This document shows positions 33,321-44,397 of a stretch of DNA of 64,000 nt, piece after piece. The notes beneath the pieces are model-generated. The model did no database searches. It worked only from the letters and a program-made list of their open reading frames with translations, and was not told the origin of the DNA. Location: contig NW_004454170.1 in the NCBI RefSeq assembly GCF_000283155.1, forward strand, positions 10,993,594-11,057,593, given 5' to 3'. Origin of the DNA: Ceratotherium simum simum (Eukaryota; Chordata; Mammalia; Perissodactyla; Rhinocerotidae). Both the position numbers and the translations under genes were made by a program. The first letter of the stretch is position 1, and each line of letters opens with the position of its first letter.

Positions 33321-33324
33321 GCCA

Positions 33325-33545
33325 TATTATGGCTTTACACTCTGAAGTCCTACAGGCCTGGCCTTGAACACTAGCTCCACTCCTACCAGCTGTGGGACTT
33401 TGGGTTGCTTGTCTCCTCCAATCTTTACTTTCCTAACTGTAAAATGGGTATAAAATAAAACCCACCTATAATGCCATTTTGATGGTTATATGAGATAATG
33501 CACATAAGTCACTTAGCGTGGTGCCTGACCATCACAAGCATTCTA
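33325..33545 (+). mobile_element. MIR SINE
   Basis: A good sense MIR: 'CTACCAGCTGTGGGACTTTG' near 33,384, 'CTGTAAAATGGGTATAAAAT' near 33,437, and 'TATATGAGATAATGCACATA' near 33,487. Confidence 0.85.
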
Positions 33546-33594
33546 ACTACTAGCTTAAACAAGGCAGAACTGTGGTTGGGTCTGTTTTGATCTT

Positions 33595-33760
33595 CCCAGC
33601 CTCTCCTTGAGGATGGCAGGACATAGGACATTATCAACCCCATTTTGCATAGAGGACTTTGGAACCCAAAGAGGTTCAAAGTCTTGTCAGATCACACAAT
33701 GAGTGAAGCGGGAATAAAGGCCAATGAGTTCCAAGAGTTCAAGGCTTGCAACACTTTACT
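33595..33760 (-). mobile_element. MIR SINE (antisense)
   Basis: 'CCCATTTTGCATAGAGGACT' and 'GAGGTTCAAAGTCTTGTCAG' form an antisense MIR core. Confidence 0.6.
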
Positions 33761-33954
33761 TCGCCCTTAGGACATGGGGAAACATTGCAGAAAAAGAAAG
33801 TCCTCACTTCCTTCTATCCGGTTATCTGTCCTGACTGACCAGGGCTGGAGAGGGAAGGAGCCAGCCTCACACTCCCTAGATGTCAGGCCTCTGAAGTTAA
33901 GGCTACTCCTGTCCCTTCCCCAGCATGGAAGGGATCCTTAAATGGTAAGAGCTT

Positions 33955-34110
33955 CCAGTTAGGCAGGGCTTGCTTTTTGCCAGGGATTGTGCTAAATGTT
34001 TTACTCAGATTAGTGCCACCCTCTGTGGATTTTACAAATGACGAACCGGACTCAGGGAGGTAAGGTGACTTGTTAGAGGGCATAGCTAGCAGGGTGTCAT
34101 GTCATGACTG
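33955..34110 (-). mobile_element. MIR SINE (antisense)
   Basis: 'GTGCTAAATGTTTTACTCAG', 'GATTTTACAAATGACGAACC' and 'GGCATAGCTAGCAGGG' follow antisense MIR order. Confidence 0.7.
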
Positions 34111-34204
34111 AAATCAATTAGTTTGGTCAGTTTGTTTCCAATAGGGCTTTAAATCTCTTCACTATGTGGTGATTCAAGTTCAAGTTTAAGGTTCCTTCAA
34201 GCAT

Positions 34205-34390
34205 TAAGGACCAAACCTGACTGATCATCAGAATTGCCTGAGGTGCTTATACAATAATGTGGATTCCTAGGTACTACCCTTGGAGACTCTGATTCAGTGG
34301 GTCTGGGTGGGGACCAAGAATCTGTATTTTTAAGAACCCTCCAGTGAGTCTTTTGATCGGCCAGGTGTGGAAAGTCAGCTTTAGGGCACA
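34205..34390 (+). mobile_element. MER5A-type hAT element, right end decayed
   Basis: 'CATCAGAATTGCCTGAGGTG', 'GATTCAGTGGGTCTGGGTGG' and 'ATCTGTATTTTTAAGAACCC' follow the MER5A order; the right terminal repeat is not recognisable. Confidence 0.65.
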
Positions 34391-35032
34391 TGCCCAGTGG
34401 TCCTCCGGAGTGTCTAACCTTACAGATGGGTCAATTCACTACTTCCTTGTCCTATGAGACCATTCCTATCTCTGGTGCCTTCCTCACCTTCAGGCTCAGA
34501 GTTTTGGTCCATACATCAAACATTTACGGAGTGCTTACTGTGAGCAGGACACACTGGGTCTAAGAGACCGATAGGTTATGACCCTGGGCCAGCTGTGTTC
34601 ACAGCCCAGGGGTTGAAGTGTCTGCAAGCTTCTGGAAGCATGTTTTTTTGTAAAGATTTTAAGTTATCTTGCATGTGTTTCTTGTGCCATCTGTTGTCCC
34701 AGAAATCAAGGGCTAGTTCCCTTTTGTCTGTGTTTTCACAACACCCCATACAAATTAATAACATCTAGTACCTAGCTCCATGCCCAGTAAAAATGGTTGA
34801 TAGCATGAATTTGAACAAAATGGAAAACTCCTTCTTCAGAAGGAATTAAGAATTCACTAGTTAGGCATATCTGGTCTGGCCCACAGAATTTTTTACCAGA
34901 GCTCTTTTCTAACTCCCAATATGCAGCAGCTCAGCCTTCTTCTTCCTAATTGTACCTCCTCCCCCACCCCCATACACATACCCAGTGAATTTGGACAGAG
35001 GCTGGGAGAGAGGCTGAGAAGCAGTATGGTAC
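34391..35032. other. Unassigned; short L2 trace
   Basis: 'TTTACGGAGTGCTTACTGTG' near 34,523 looks like an antisense L2 3' end (34,505-34,570). The rest is not recognised. Confidence 0.4.
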
Positions 35033-35225
35033 ATGCAGTGATTCTGAACTCTAGCTCCATATTAGCACCACATGGGGAGTTCCTAAAATATACCGATGCT
35101 TGCGTCCCCCGATGTCCAATGAAATCAGAACTCTGGTGGTAGGGTCTGGGCAAGGGTTTTTTATTAATTTTTTTAGATATCCCCAGGTGATTCTAAAGTA
35201 TAGCCAGTTGAGAAGCACTGATATG
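35033..35225 (+). mobile_element. MER5A-type hAT element, both ends present
   Basis: The left end 'CAGTGATTCTGAACTCTAG' and right end 'CAGTTGAGAAGCACTG' are inverted repeats. The arms 'CACATGGGGAGTTCC' and 'CCCCAGGTGATTCTAAAG' match MER5A. Confidence 0.85.
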
Positions 35226-35231
35226 GCAGAA

Positions 35232-35400
35232 GAGAACTGGGCTAGGAAGTGAGAGGATCCCTGGGTTCAACTCTAGCCTGTGTGACCATTTACAAGATGC
35301 TCTCCCTGCCTGAGCTTCCTCGACAACTGTAAAACGAGGATGCTAGGCTAGATCTCTCATGGACTAGTCTCTCTATTTTCAGCTGTCACATTCTAAGTTT
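35232..35400 (+). mobile_element. MIR-like SINE
   Basis: 'GATCCCTGGGTTCAACTCTA' and 'GCTTCCTCGACAACTGTAAA' are sense MIR-like landmarks; the end 'CAGCTGTCACATTCTAAG' resembles the copy at 10,195. Confidence 0.65.
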
Positions 35401-36261
35401 TAATGGTCTGAGGTCAGCTCAGATGGAGAGGGAGGGTTGGATGGGGAATAACAGCGGAGACCTTGTTCCTTTACAAGGGCCCGATGCACAGAGGGAGGCA
35501 GACAGCAAGAGGAAAAGAACAGGAGCTGGATGCTAATTGGAAAGGATAAGGGACATGTCGAGTTGTCAGTTTCATTCGCAGGGACCTGGTCTGTAAGTGC
35601 TGCAGTAGCACCGGTGGATCACAGGAAGGATCTTGGGTATGCCAGCTTCTGTCCTCTCTCCTATCTGTCTATCTGTCTGCATGCTGCTCTGTGGCAGAGG
35701 GCCTCTGTTTGTTTTCTTAAGACTATTAAGTCCTTCTAAGTCTCCCTCAGCAGAGCCTGTGATTGAAAGTGACAATTAGAGGCTACCCTATTTAAAAGCT
35801 GCCACTTTGTATTAGCAGAAGAATCAGCTCAGTTTGGGGGACATTTTACTGATGCATTTAAAAGCTTGATCACAGAGAGACGAACAGGTGTACAAGGAGG
35901 CGGGGTGGGGTGTACAGAAAAGAAGTCTGGTTGGAGAAGGAGTGACATGGCTCCGTTTTTAGCTTAGAGGGTAGCTCAACATAGGTCAAACCCATTGCCC
36001 TCATCCAAAAGGACAAAGTAAAGTGGAAGGCTGGGCAATGAGGAGATGACTCTGGGTGGTGTGAACAGCTGACTGAGGGCCCTAATGGCCAATGGGGCAG
36101 AGGAGTGTGACCATCTGTCCATTGCTGAATTAGAGCTCAGCTCTCAACACAACTTACAGCAAAGTATTCTCAATGCCTTCCCACCTCTCCTTCTCCCACA
36201 TGAGGACATCTCTTTCTATGCATGCAATTTCTTTTTTTCTTCTTCATTCTGCAGACAAAAC
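35401..36261. other. Unassigned sequence
   Basis: No gene or named repeat is seen. A very strong acceptor-like tract 'TTCTTCTTCATTCTGCAG' ends at 36,254, directly before antisense L2, with no supported exon. Confidence 0.35.
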
Positions 36262-36790
36262 TTGCTATAAGACATTTGTAGAGCACCTACTATCTGACAG
36301 GCACTGTCCTGAGCACTGGGGACACAAAGATGAATGATTGGTACTGTCTCAAGAACTCTGGGAGACAGAATGGTAACCAAGAAGTAGTGTCGCATGCGAT
36401 GTGTGCTAAGGGGAGGGAAGTTGGTATATTAGGGGCACAGGGCACTCACCAGTTGGGAGAGTAAAGAAGGATGCTTAAGCTGATTTTTGACATTAGGAAG
36501 AAAGAAGTTATTCCAGAAAAAGAGAATGTAGAGGCCCAGATTCGCATGTTCCATTCAGGGAATAGCACGTTTTTCAATATAGGGGGAAGAGAAGTGGAAG
36601 AAAAGCTAGAGAGGAAGGTAGGAGCCAGATCACAAAGGTTGTTATTGGTTTAGTTGAGTTAGAACTTTAGCTGAAAGCTAAACGGAGTCATTGAAAGGCT
36701 TTAGAGAACAATATGACCTTAGACATACATTTTTACAGGAGCAACATGCAGGATACATTAGAAATAGATAAGATTGGAGATAGAAAAAAA
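36262..36790 (-). mobile_element. L2 LINE 3' region (antisense)
   Basis: 'TAGAGCACCTACTATCTGAC' near 36,279, 'GGCACTGTCCTGAGCACTGG' near 36,299, 'GGATGCTTAAGCTGATTTTT' near 36,469, and 'GGAGTCATTGAAAGGCTTTA' near 36,684 run in antisense L2 order over about 500 bp. No frame is intact. Confidence 0.8.
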
Positions 36791-37963
36791 CCTACTTCAT
36801 ATTAAAATGTGAAGGGCTATTCTAATGAAGTTATAGCTAAAGAGGGAGATGTTTTTCCAGGACATTCTGAAACCATGTAACATAGGCAGATAGTTTCCAT
36901 TTGTACTAAGAATCTTTCCCTCCCCTTGAGCTTCTAGGTCTGGTCATGGGGTAGACACTCTGGTCTCAGAATTTCTATAGGTGGTGCTTATAAGAGCACC
37001 TGACCTTGACTGGGGCACATGCCTGTCTCATGCCCAGGGATCACACCTGCCAGGGATACGTCTTCAAGCTGCAGAGTCAAACCTTCATCCCTTCCATCTT
37101 CTAACATCCACTGCAGTGTCTCTAGTCTGAGCTTTGTTAGGCTGTCTTGTTCCCCGCTGGCTGACAGAATCACCTCTCTTTTCTCTTCAGCACTGATTAG
37201 ATTTACCAACAGTGAAAATCTAGGTGGCCTCTTGGAGAAGCAATGTAATCCAGTGTCATTTAGAATATCTGACTGTATGTTTCCCAGCGAAAACTTGACT
37301 AAGCTACTCCTGCCCCTTCTACAGTCCCCTGGCAGATGGGAAGTTGAAGCAATTTTTCTAATCAGAAATAATAGTGAAGGACATCTCACTGGACTGCTGA
37401 TCCATGATTATGAATCTAGCATATGAATCCCAGTTGCTTCAAGCCTGCGCAAGAGCTCTAAATCAGAATCACATGGAAACTTCCGTCTTCGTGGCTTTGG
37501 GCCCATGAAAAATTCTTTGCATGGAACCTTGCAAGCTCTTCTATGCGTAACTCTCTCTCTCTGCCCAGAGTTTGTCTATCCCTGTAGAGTTTCTGTGGAG
37601 GTTCTTTTCTCCATTCCTTGTACTGTGTTCTCAGCAGATTTTCCTAGGATCTGGTAAAAGATAACATGTGTTGTCTGCATCAATACTTCCAGAGCCTGAA
37701 TGTTTGCTGACCCAGACCAGAAACTGAGGAACCAGGGTCTGGTGTCCACTAGGGGAGTAAAAAGAATGTCTTTAACTGGTCTGGGCATACCTGACACCAA
37801 TTTCATCTTTGAATGTGAAAGGACTTATTAAGAAATTGAATATCTGTAGGGTCTGAAGAAAAATAAATTCTGACCAGTTATATCTTAGGCAGTTTTTTTT
37901 TTCGCTTAGATTTTGTGAATTTATATGATGCATAAGTCTAGTTCTTTTCCCAAAAAATTCTTT
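36791..37963. other. Unassigned sequence
   Basis: Frames of 135 codons (plus, 37,019-37,426) and 133 codons (minus, 36,988-37,389) overlap almost exactly. Both lack recognisable domains and at most one could be real. The region may be an old ERV- or LTR-derived repeat that I cannot name. Confidence 0.35.
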
Positions 37964-38263
37964 CTTTTTTTTTTTTTTGTGAGGAAGATCAGCCCTGAGC
38001 TAACATCCGTGCTAATCCTCCTCTTTTTGCTGAGGAAGACCGGCTCTGAGCTAGCATCTATTGCCAATCCTCCTCCTTTTTTCCCCCAAAGCCCCAGTAG
38101 ATAGTTGTATGTCATAGTTGCACAGCCTTCTAGTTGCTGTATGTGGGACGCAGCCTCAGCATGGCCGGAGAAGCGGTGCGTCGGTGCGCGCCCGGGATCT
38201 GAACCCGGGCAGCCAGTAGCGGAGCACGCGCACTTAACCGCTAAGCCACGGGGCCGGCCCCTG
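37964..38263 (-). mobile_element. ERE-family SINE, near-consensus with TSD
   Basis: A full-length minus-strand copy with T-rich tail, two tail units, 'GGGATCTGAACCCGGGCAGC' and head 'GGGGCCGGCCCC'. The 11-bp target duplication AAAAATTCTTT occurs at 37,953-37,963 and 38,264-38,274. It is close in sequence to the 6,271 and 15,880 copies. Confidence 0.97.
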
Positions 38264-38619
38264 AAAAATTCTTTACCTAACTATATTATCCCTCAAATTG
38301 CAATTTCAATCTTAATGTGATCTCTTTGATGTTCCTATGGTTTTCTGAAAAGTGATTATGGCTAATTCTGGACCACATTCACATCTTTTACCCATAAGTT
38401 CAGCATCCAGGGATTCATATACACTCAGCACCAATCTAGGCTGATCATTCTAATTTGGGGTACAGGTGGTTACTACACCCTAAGTCCAGAATTATAGATG
38501 GCAGTTCCCCTAAATTGTAATTTTATATAACTATGAACCATGTGGTCCAGTTCCATGGGGCTACTGCTGTTTAAAAAAAATCAAGAAGCAAAAGTGTTTC
38601 AAATTAAATGAAATTCTCT
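38264..38619. other. Unassigned sequence
   Basis: No gene or named repeat is seen. Confidence 0.35.
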
Positions 38620-38745
38620 ACTTATATTTTTTAACATCTTGTCTTTCTCATTCACTGTCGTATCCCCAACATCTAAGATAAGGACTGATACATAGTAAAT
38701 GCATACTAAATTTTTGTTAAATTAATGAATAAATACAAGGACCAT
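38620..38745 (+). mobile_element. L2 LINE 3' end
   Basis: 'CATTCACTGTCGTATCCCCA' followed by 'GACTGATACATAGTAAATGC' and 'GTTAAATTAATGAATAAATA' is the sense L2 terminus. Confidence 0.75.
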
Positions 38746-39299
38746 ACCAATTTATCCCTCCTCCCCTTTTTTTCTTTCATTCACTACCAAATGTACAACA
38801 GCTCCTCTTGGGATCTTTCCCCCAATCTGCATCCTTGCCCTTTGCCCCACCTCAGCCTTAAAAGGTAGGAGAGGAAAAAGACTGAATGGACCAGTCAGAG
38901 GAAAGGCTGGAAACACTTATTCTCTATGAGTTGTTTTGTGCCATTATGTAGAGGCTTCCCCATAGTCACTGAGGAGTTTTCAGTAGAGTACAGTCTGGCT
39001 GAATGCTTGTGAGTTTGGAGCCCTGCCTCACTCAGTCCAGCATGAGTAAGCTGACTGGTTCCCTATGTAGAAAGTCCTCCCAAGGGAGGTCTAGACATTT
39101 CTCTTTCCTCTATACCACACAGCTGGGTGCTAATAGGATACAAAATATTGCATTTTAGAAAATTAAAATTTTAGTTTTCTGTTTTAAAGAAGTAAATGGG
39201 GACAGAAGAGTATAACCTGGACTTTGGGCAGGCCCTTGAGTTGTCCCCAGTACAACCTAACTCCAAACTCTCTCTGGTATTGTTGACATCCAGCTTCTA
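38746..39299. other. Unassigned sequence
   Basis: No gene or named repeat is recognised. Confidence 0.35.
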
Positions 39300-40620
39300 A
39301 CATCATGATGGAAATATTCTAGGTAGAGAAGTTAGAATGAGCACAGGCCCATGGAAGTGCAAGGCAGAAAACTGTAATAAATGAGACTGAAGTTGTATGA
39401 AAGAGAATGGTCTTGGAGGTCCACAGGAACCTGGCTGGGGTGGGGATAAGAGAACGAAAATCTTCAACTAAAGAAGTACCATGGTCAGATCTGCATTTAA
39501 ATGGGTTATTGTTATTATTATTTTGGTGGCTTTATAGAGGATGGATTTGCTAGGGATAAGATTAGAGGCAGGGAGATCAGTTGGGAGGTTGGGACTAGAA
39601 CTGGGGTGGGAAAGACAGAGAGGATGCGACAGATTTTGAGAATTTTTTTTAGAAGGTACAACTGACAGGACTTAAAGTTAGATGGCATTTGGGTGGAGCA
39701 AGATGGATTCTCAGGTCTGGCCTGATGATGGGTGGATGGAAATGCCAGCAATTGAGATTGGAAGTGGTGGGAGAAATACTGTTTGGGGATGAAATGACGA
39801 GTTTGTTATTGGATATGTTGAGTGGTCCGTCCAGGTAAAAATATCTAGCCCACTGTTGGTTATAGAAGTGTGAAGCTCAGGGGAAAGTTTTGGGCTGTAA
39901 ACATTGATTTGAGAGCTATTAATTTATATATGGGAATTGGAACACTCAGAGAGAGTGAATAAGATTACAAAATAAGAGAGTCTGGGATAAAACTGTAGAA
40001 TGCCTGTGTTTCATGGGTGGATAGAAGAAAAGGTCCCCACATAGGAGAAGAAGGAATAATAAATCAGAGAGAGATGAGGAAGGCCAAAGGAGTATAGAAT
40101 CACTAGCTCAGGTAACCTAAAATTTTAAGAATGGCATTCTCAATGTGTCACTTTAGTAAAAAGGTATGATAAAGATTTGAATTTGGCAATTGAAAATTTC
40201 CAATGACTTTAGCAAGAGAAGTTTCAGTAGAGTAGTGAAGGCTGCAGCTAGATGGAAATTAGTTTGAGAAAGAGAAGGAAGTATAGAAGTGGAGGTCCAG
40301 AGTATAGACAAGTCTTTCAAGAAGTGGATGAGAAAGGGAGGAAAGAGATCAGTTCGTGGCCAAAGAGGGGTGTGGAGAAAAGTTTTAGTTTGCTTATTTT
40401 ATAGGATGGGGTATCCTGTAAAGCATCCTATTGAGCATGCTCCTAGGCTGAAAGGAAGGCTTACCCAGAGAGGAAGAGGTTGAATATGATCAATGGGGCA
40501 AAGTCGTGAAGATATGGGAGAGGGTAGAGTCAAGGGCATCCTGAGAAGTCTTGAAGAAGAAGAGGGACACCTCATCCTTTGAGGCTCAGATGGGTGTGCT
40601 TAAAGATACCTGTGTAGGTG
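39300..40620 (-). mobile_element. L2 LINE, about 1.3 kb incl. RT region (antisense)
   Basis: The longest L2 copy here. Landmarks in antisense order: 'ATGGTCAGATCTGCATTTAA' near 39,480, 'GAGATCAGTTGGGAGGTTGG' near 39,573, 'TTGGATATGTTGAGTGGTCC' near 39,809, and 'GTATAGACAAGTCTTTCAAG' near 40,302. The minus 77-codon frame at 39,518-39,751 corresponds to a decayed stretch of the L2 polyprotein near the RT C-terminal side. Many stops show it is dead. Confidence 0.75.
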
Positions 40621-41369
40621 GGGATTGGAGATGGAAAGCTGAGATTCATCACCCTTGCTAGCCTCAATTTTCTTGATGAATAAAAACATCTGGTTGGAAC
40701 TGAGTGCTATGGAAGGCTCGGGTTTTCTCCCTTCTTCTCTGTGCTCCCCAGTTAAAGCTGCCAACAATCACACATGAATGGCTCATTCCTGACCACAGAG
40801 CAACTTCCCATCCCTTGTCCTGACTGAGCCCCACAGCTCCCTGAGAGTGAATAGGGTAGAAGCTTTGAATCCACAATACTGTTGAGTATCCCTGGCTAAG
40901 CTGGGACTTGCTCAAGGTCACCAAGGGAATGGGTAGAAGTGCGGAAACTGGAAGCTGCTCTCCCTGCCCCATCCCTCAGCCAACCCACAAGCAGGAGGGA
41001 AGGAGGGATGTGCATGAATCAGTGGGACCCTCCCCACCAGCAAACGACAGGAAATGAGAAGAGCAGGTGCACTCCACTGCTTCCGGGTCAGTCCTCACCT
41101 GGCAGGTGCAACCCAGGTGCAGATGTTTGCAAGCACAGCCAGGCCCCCATCCCAGCCTGGGGGAGGATGGCAGCCACTCACTCTCCATTGTTATGCTTGG
41201 CTTTTCTTGCAGGGGGAGTCTGCTGTCTGTTCCTGAGAGCAAGGAGCCTTTGATTCTGGAGCAGCGGTGCTGTTCCCGACTTTGATCTCTCACAAATCAG
41301 GTCTTTGCACACTCCCAAGAGAACGTTTTACATTTTAAAGGCTCGGAGCTGGCTGTCTCTTTTACTCAC
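40621..41369. other. Unassigned, largely unique sequence
   Basis: Several frames on both strands (40,664-41,293) overlap without domains. A good plus-strand acceptor-like 'GCTTGGCTTTTCTTGCAG' ends at 41,212, but no donor follows. No repeat is recognised. Confidence 0.35.
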
Positions 41370-41546
41370 CTTCCCCCCACGGCTCATCCTTCCAGCAAAA
41401 TGGGCCCCTGGGTAGCCTGCCCAGGACAGAGTCAGTGAAAACAGGCTGCCCAAGAGTGCTCCTGAGCCAATGAACAGGCTAGCGGCAGCCTGGATCATGG
41501 ACTGACACAGTCCCCTCCTTTGACTTGGGGCAGAGGGGAGCATCCA
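41370..41546 (-). other. Best candidate coding exon in the window
   Basis: On the minus strand, a strong acceptor ('CTCTTCTGCCCTTAACAG', with CTGAC upstream as a plausible branch point) is followed by exactly 177 bases and then a strong donor (GGGAAG|GTGAGTAAAAG). The frame starting at the first exon base is open for all 59 codons, and the exon is 0-0 phase. It contains ATG codons 2 and 17. The middle (roughly residues 17-40) is hydrophobic and could be a membrane segment: ASLFIGSGALLGSLFSLTL. No repeat overlaps it. I do not recognise the protein and cannot find partner exons; a pseudo-exon is the main alternative. Confidence 0.28.
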
Positions 41547-41649
41547 CTGTTAAGGGCAGAAGAGTCAGGGTCACAGAAATTGGGAAGCCTTGCTCACCTG
41601 CACAGACAGCACGGGGAAATCTTCAAAGAATTTACAACACTCACCACTG

Positions 41650-41800
41650 AGGCTTCAACGCCTCTGTAGATAATACAACCTCCATTTTGCAGATGACAAA
41701 ACTAAAACCAGAGGCAAGTCACCTGAGCAATTTCAGATTGGGCAGATCCAAGACTATAACACACACCTTTAGACTCCTTACTCTCTACCACATTAACCAT
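41650..41800 (-). mobile_element. MIR SINE (antisense)
   Basis: 'CTCCATTTTGCAGATGACAA' and the 'GACTCCTTACTCTCTACCAC' end fit a diverged antisense MIR. Confidence 0.6.
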
Positions 41801-41899
41801 TCCAAAGGCTCTTTAGATAGAGCCGGAAGACCCCAAATAGGCTTTCCAGGGCAAGGCCACCCAGGGCGGAGAAGAGTGCCCACCTTTGTAGGTTTTAGA

Positions 41900-42120
41900 C
41901 TTGGTAACAACAAAGCACTGAACTTGGGAGTTAGAAGTGGATTCTGATCTTCGCTCTCCCATGTAGCAGCAGTTGGAATCTTGAACAAATGACATAAACT
42001 TTCTGAACTGCTTCTGTAATAAAACCTGTCTGCCTGTACCATAGGGAAATTTGAATGAGGTAAATTATTTGAAATTCCCTTGTAAATTGGTAAGTGCTCC
42101 AAGCAAGTAAGAAGTTATTT
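41900..42120 (+). mobile_element. MIR SINE
   Basis: 'GAACTTGGGAGTTAGAAGTG' near 41,921, 'GAACAAATGACATAAACTTT' near 41,983, and 'GGTAAGTGCTCCAAGCAAGT' near 42,089 follow sense MIR order. Confidence 0.65.
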
Positions 42121-43074
42121 ATCTTCATTCTTATTTCTTTCTGGAATCTTACTGGAGTTGGCCTGGGATCTTAGGAGTCAGGAGTCTCTCTAGCTTGTCT
42201 TCAAGCGAGGCCAGGAACAGAATCTCCTCTGCATCTACCTCGCATGCTTCTCTGAATGAGCATCACTCTCCATTGTCCTGTATTTATCCAAAGGATGTTA
42301 GAGAGAGGTGGAACAGACCAACCAACCCCCTGTTACAAGAAATCTGTATCTTGAGGTCCCCAGGCCAGTGCTCTTTCCACAATATACACAGTCTGGAAAA
42401 GTGCATTTTTCTTCCTACCCCTGCTCAGCACCCTCAGTAGGTCTTCTTGGACTGAGAAAAACTCTGTAGGTATAAACCGACAATTTAGCTTGGCTTGGAA
42501 GGGCCCAGTGAACTGGTTAGTAAACAAAAGAGATTTTCCTTAATCAAGGGCCGGTCATACGTGAGAGCTGTAACTGTCTGAGTTCCACCTGCTACTTTCT
42601 AATCTTCTTCCCCAACTGCCCCACCCTCTAGGGACCTTGGCCCTGCCCTCCCCAACTCTCCATTCCCCACCTGTTGCTGTGATTTCTTTGGTGATGGGCA
42701 AGGGAAGGGGCCTCCCAGAAACCAAACACTGGCCAGGGGCAGAGCCAGCCTCCCTCCCCTAACCTGGGAAAGCTGGCTGCACATGGGGAAGTCCTCCCTC
42801 ACTGGAATTACCTGGGGATCCTTTCCAGGCACCACCTTACAGCCATGAGAAAGGGCCCCCTTCCCAGTATCATCCAAAGAAAGTAAACACTGACTTACTG
42901 AGACCAAGTTTCAGCCTTGTGTGTGGGGTTGCTGTACGCAAGACTTGGCATTCATAGCCCCGGCTTTTCCATCCACGCAGTCTAATCTGCTTACTATTCC
43001 CTGTACGTGCCCTGCTCATTTCTGTTCCGTCTCTGCTGATGTTAGTCCCTTGCCTCAAACACACTCTGATATTT
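42121..43074. other. Unassigned sequence
   Basis: About 950 bp without a named repeat. The minus 102-codon frame at 42,599-42,907 has no domain. No gene. Confidence 0.35.
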
Positions 43075-43290
43075 ATAAATCTATTTCACTTAGCATTTCA
43101 AAAGGTTTTCATATCTATGATCTCATCCAATTGGATCATGTCATGATGCTCCCAGCAACCTGGGAGGTTTTTGTTATCACTATTATTTTAATTATTACTT
43201 CCTGTTACATTTGAGGAACTGAGGCTCAGAGAGGCTTAATGACTTGTTCAAAGTCACATCAGTAGTTACAGAAAGAGCTGGAACTAGGGC
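43075..43290 (-). mobile_element. MIR SINE (antisense)
   Basis: 'CATTTGAGGAACTGAGGCTC' near 43,208 followed by 'AGAGGCTTAATGACTTGTTC' is an antisense MIR core. Upstream 'GGTTTTCATATCTATGATCT' fits the tail side. Confidence 0.8.
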
Positions 43291-43479
43291 AAGGACTTAG
43301 TGACTCCCTCTCCTGGGGCTTCTTCTCTGCCCCATGCTGTGTCTCTTTCATCACTAAAACACCTACCTTGGAGCCTCCAGGAGCTTCCCCCAACTCAGCC
43401 CCTGGGATTATTTTTGCCTGCCCATTGCATTCATCTCTATTGGGTTATAGTATCCTAATTTTCCCTTGAGGAATCATCC
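43291..43479. other. Unassigned sequence
   Basis: Pyrimidine-rich; possibly a worn L2 3' end, but not clear enough to call. Confidence 0.3.
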
Positions 43480-43915
43480 CCAGCTCCTCAGCTCATGTGA
43501 TTTTGGTGGGACTGACCTCATCCCTTGGCTCTGGGAGTGAATGCACCATCAGAGCTGGCCAATCCGAGCCATGTTTCCCCATGGCCATAGCGATTGGTTG
43601 AGAGAAGACTGTGTGACCAAAGCCAACACAGTGAAATGCAACCCCAGGTCTTCTGCTGGAGTTGTCTGGGAAGAGACACTTTCTTTCTGCTGAAATTTCT
43701 AAATTTGTAGAATGTAAGCACCGAGTTATGAGGCCACCACTTGGAGATGCCTGCCTGAGGACAAATAGGAACTCAAAGCATAGAGAGGACCCAAGGGAGC
43801 CAAGTCCTGAACACATTGCTCAAGTTGATGGATTCCACCGTGCCTGAAGCCAATTTGAGCCAGTTGACTGAAGCTGGTTTGAGTTCGGTTTCTGTCACCT
43901 ATATCAAAGAACAGA
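43480..43915 (+). mobile_element. LTR-like repeat, family uncertain
   Basis: The closing part 'AAGCTGGTTTGAGTTCGGTT' then 'TCTGTCACC', the 'GGCCAATCCGAGCCATG' segment and the overall length of about 430 bp resemble an old mammalian LTR-type repeat. The end resembles that of the 58,850 element. Frames on both strands are chance. Confidence 0.45.
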
Positions 43916-43921
43916 GCCTTG

Positions 43922-44186
43922 AGCCAGCCCTGATGGCCTAATGGTTCAAGTTTGGCCCACTCTGCTTCGGTGGTGGCCTGGGTTTGGTTCCTGGGCACGG
44001 AACCACATCACTCAGCTGTCAGTAGCCACGTTGTGGTGGTGGCTCACATCAAAGAACTAGAACGACTTACAACTAGAATATACAACCATGTACTGGGGCT
44101 TTGGGGAGGAAAAAAAACGAGAGAGGAAGATTGGCAACAGATGTTAGCTCAGGGCGAATCTTTCCCAACAACAACAACAACAAAAC
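43922..44186 (+). mobile_element. ERE-family SINE, older sense copy
   Basis: The head 'AGCCAGCCCTGATGGCCTAA' is followed by a B-box-like 'GGGTTTGGTTCCTGGGC' and a 'CATGTACTGGGGCTTTGGGG' internal segment also seen inverted in the 5,771 copy. The tail unit is followed by (AAC)n. It sits directly after the LTR-like repeat. The flanks (GCCTTGAG and AGTCTTGAG) may be a decayed target duplication. Confidence 0.92.
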
Positions 44187-44199
44187 CAGTCTTGAGTAA

Positions 44200-44397
44200 G
44201 TTAACCTCCCCCCTGCAACACACACACTCTTTGTAAATCCTTCTTTTATTCCTTGCTTCTACATCCCCTTATATGGTCCACTTACTTGTTGCCCTGGATT
44301 AAAATGCTGTCAATATTACGAGCTTGAGTCTTTCCCCTACTTTATTACAAGCAGTTTGAAGAGAGGAACTTACTTTCTTTTCTTTTCTCTTATTTGT
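44200..44397 (+). mobile_element. Possible L2 LINE 3' fragment
   Basis: 'TATTACGAGCTTGAGTCTTT' and 'AAGAGAGGAACTTACTTTCT' loosely follow a sense L2 3' end. Weak. Confidence 0.35.

Noticed and set aside
36988..37426. Frames of 135 (plus) and 133 (minus) codons over the same bases
   Set aside because: Mirror frames of similar length on both strands are typical of chance or base-composition effects; neither peptide shows a domain or splice borders.
41213..41290. Plus-strand acceptor-like TTTTCTTGCAG with open frame after it
   Set aside because: No acceptable donor follows; the sequence is on the opposite strand from the better candidate exon nearby.
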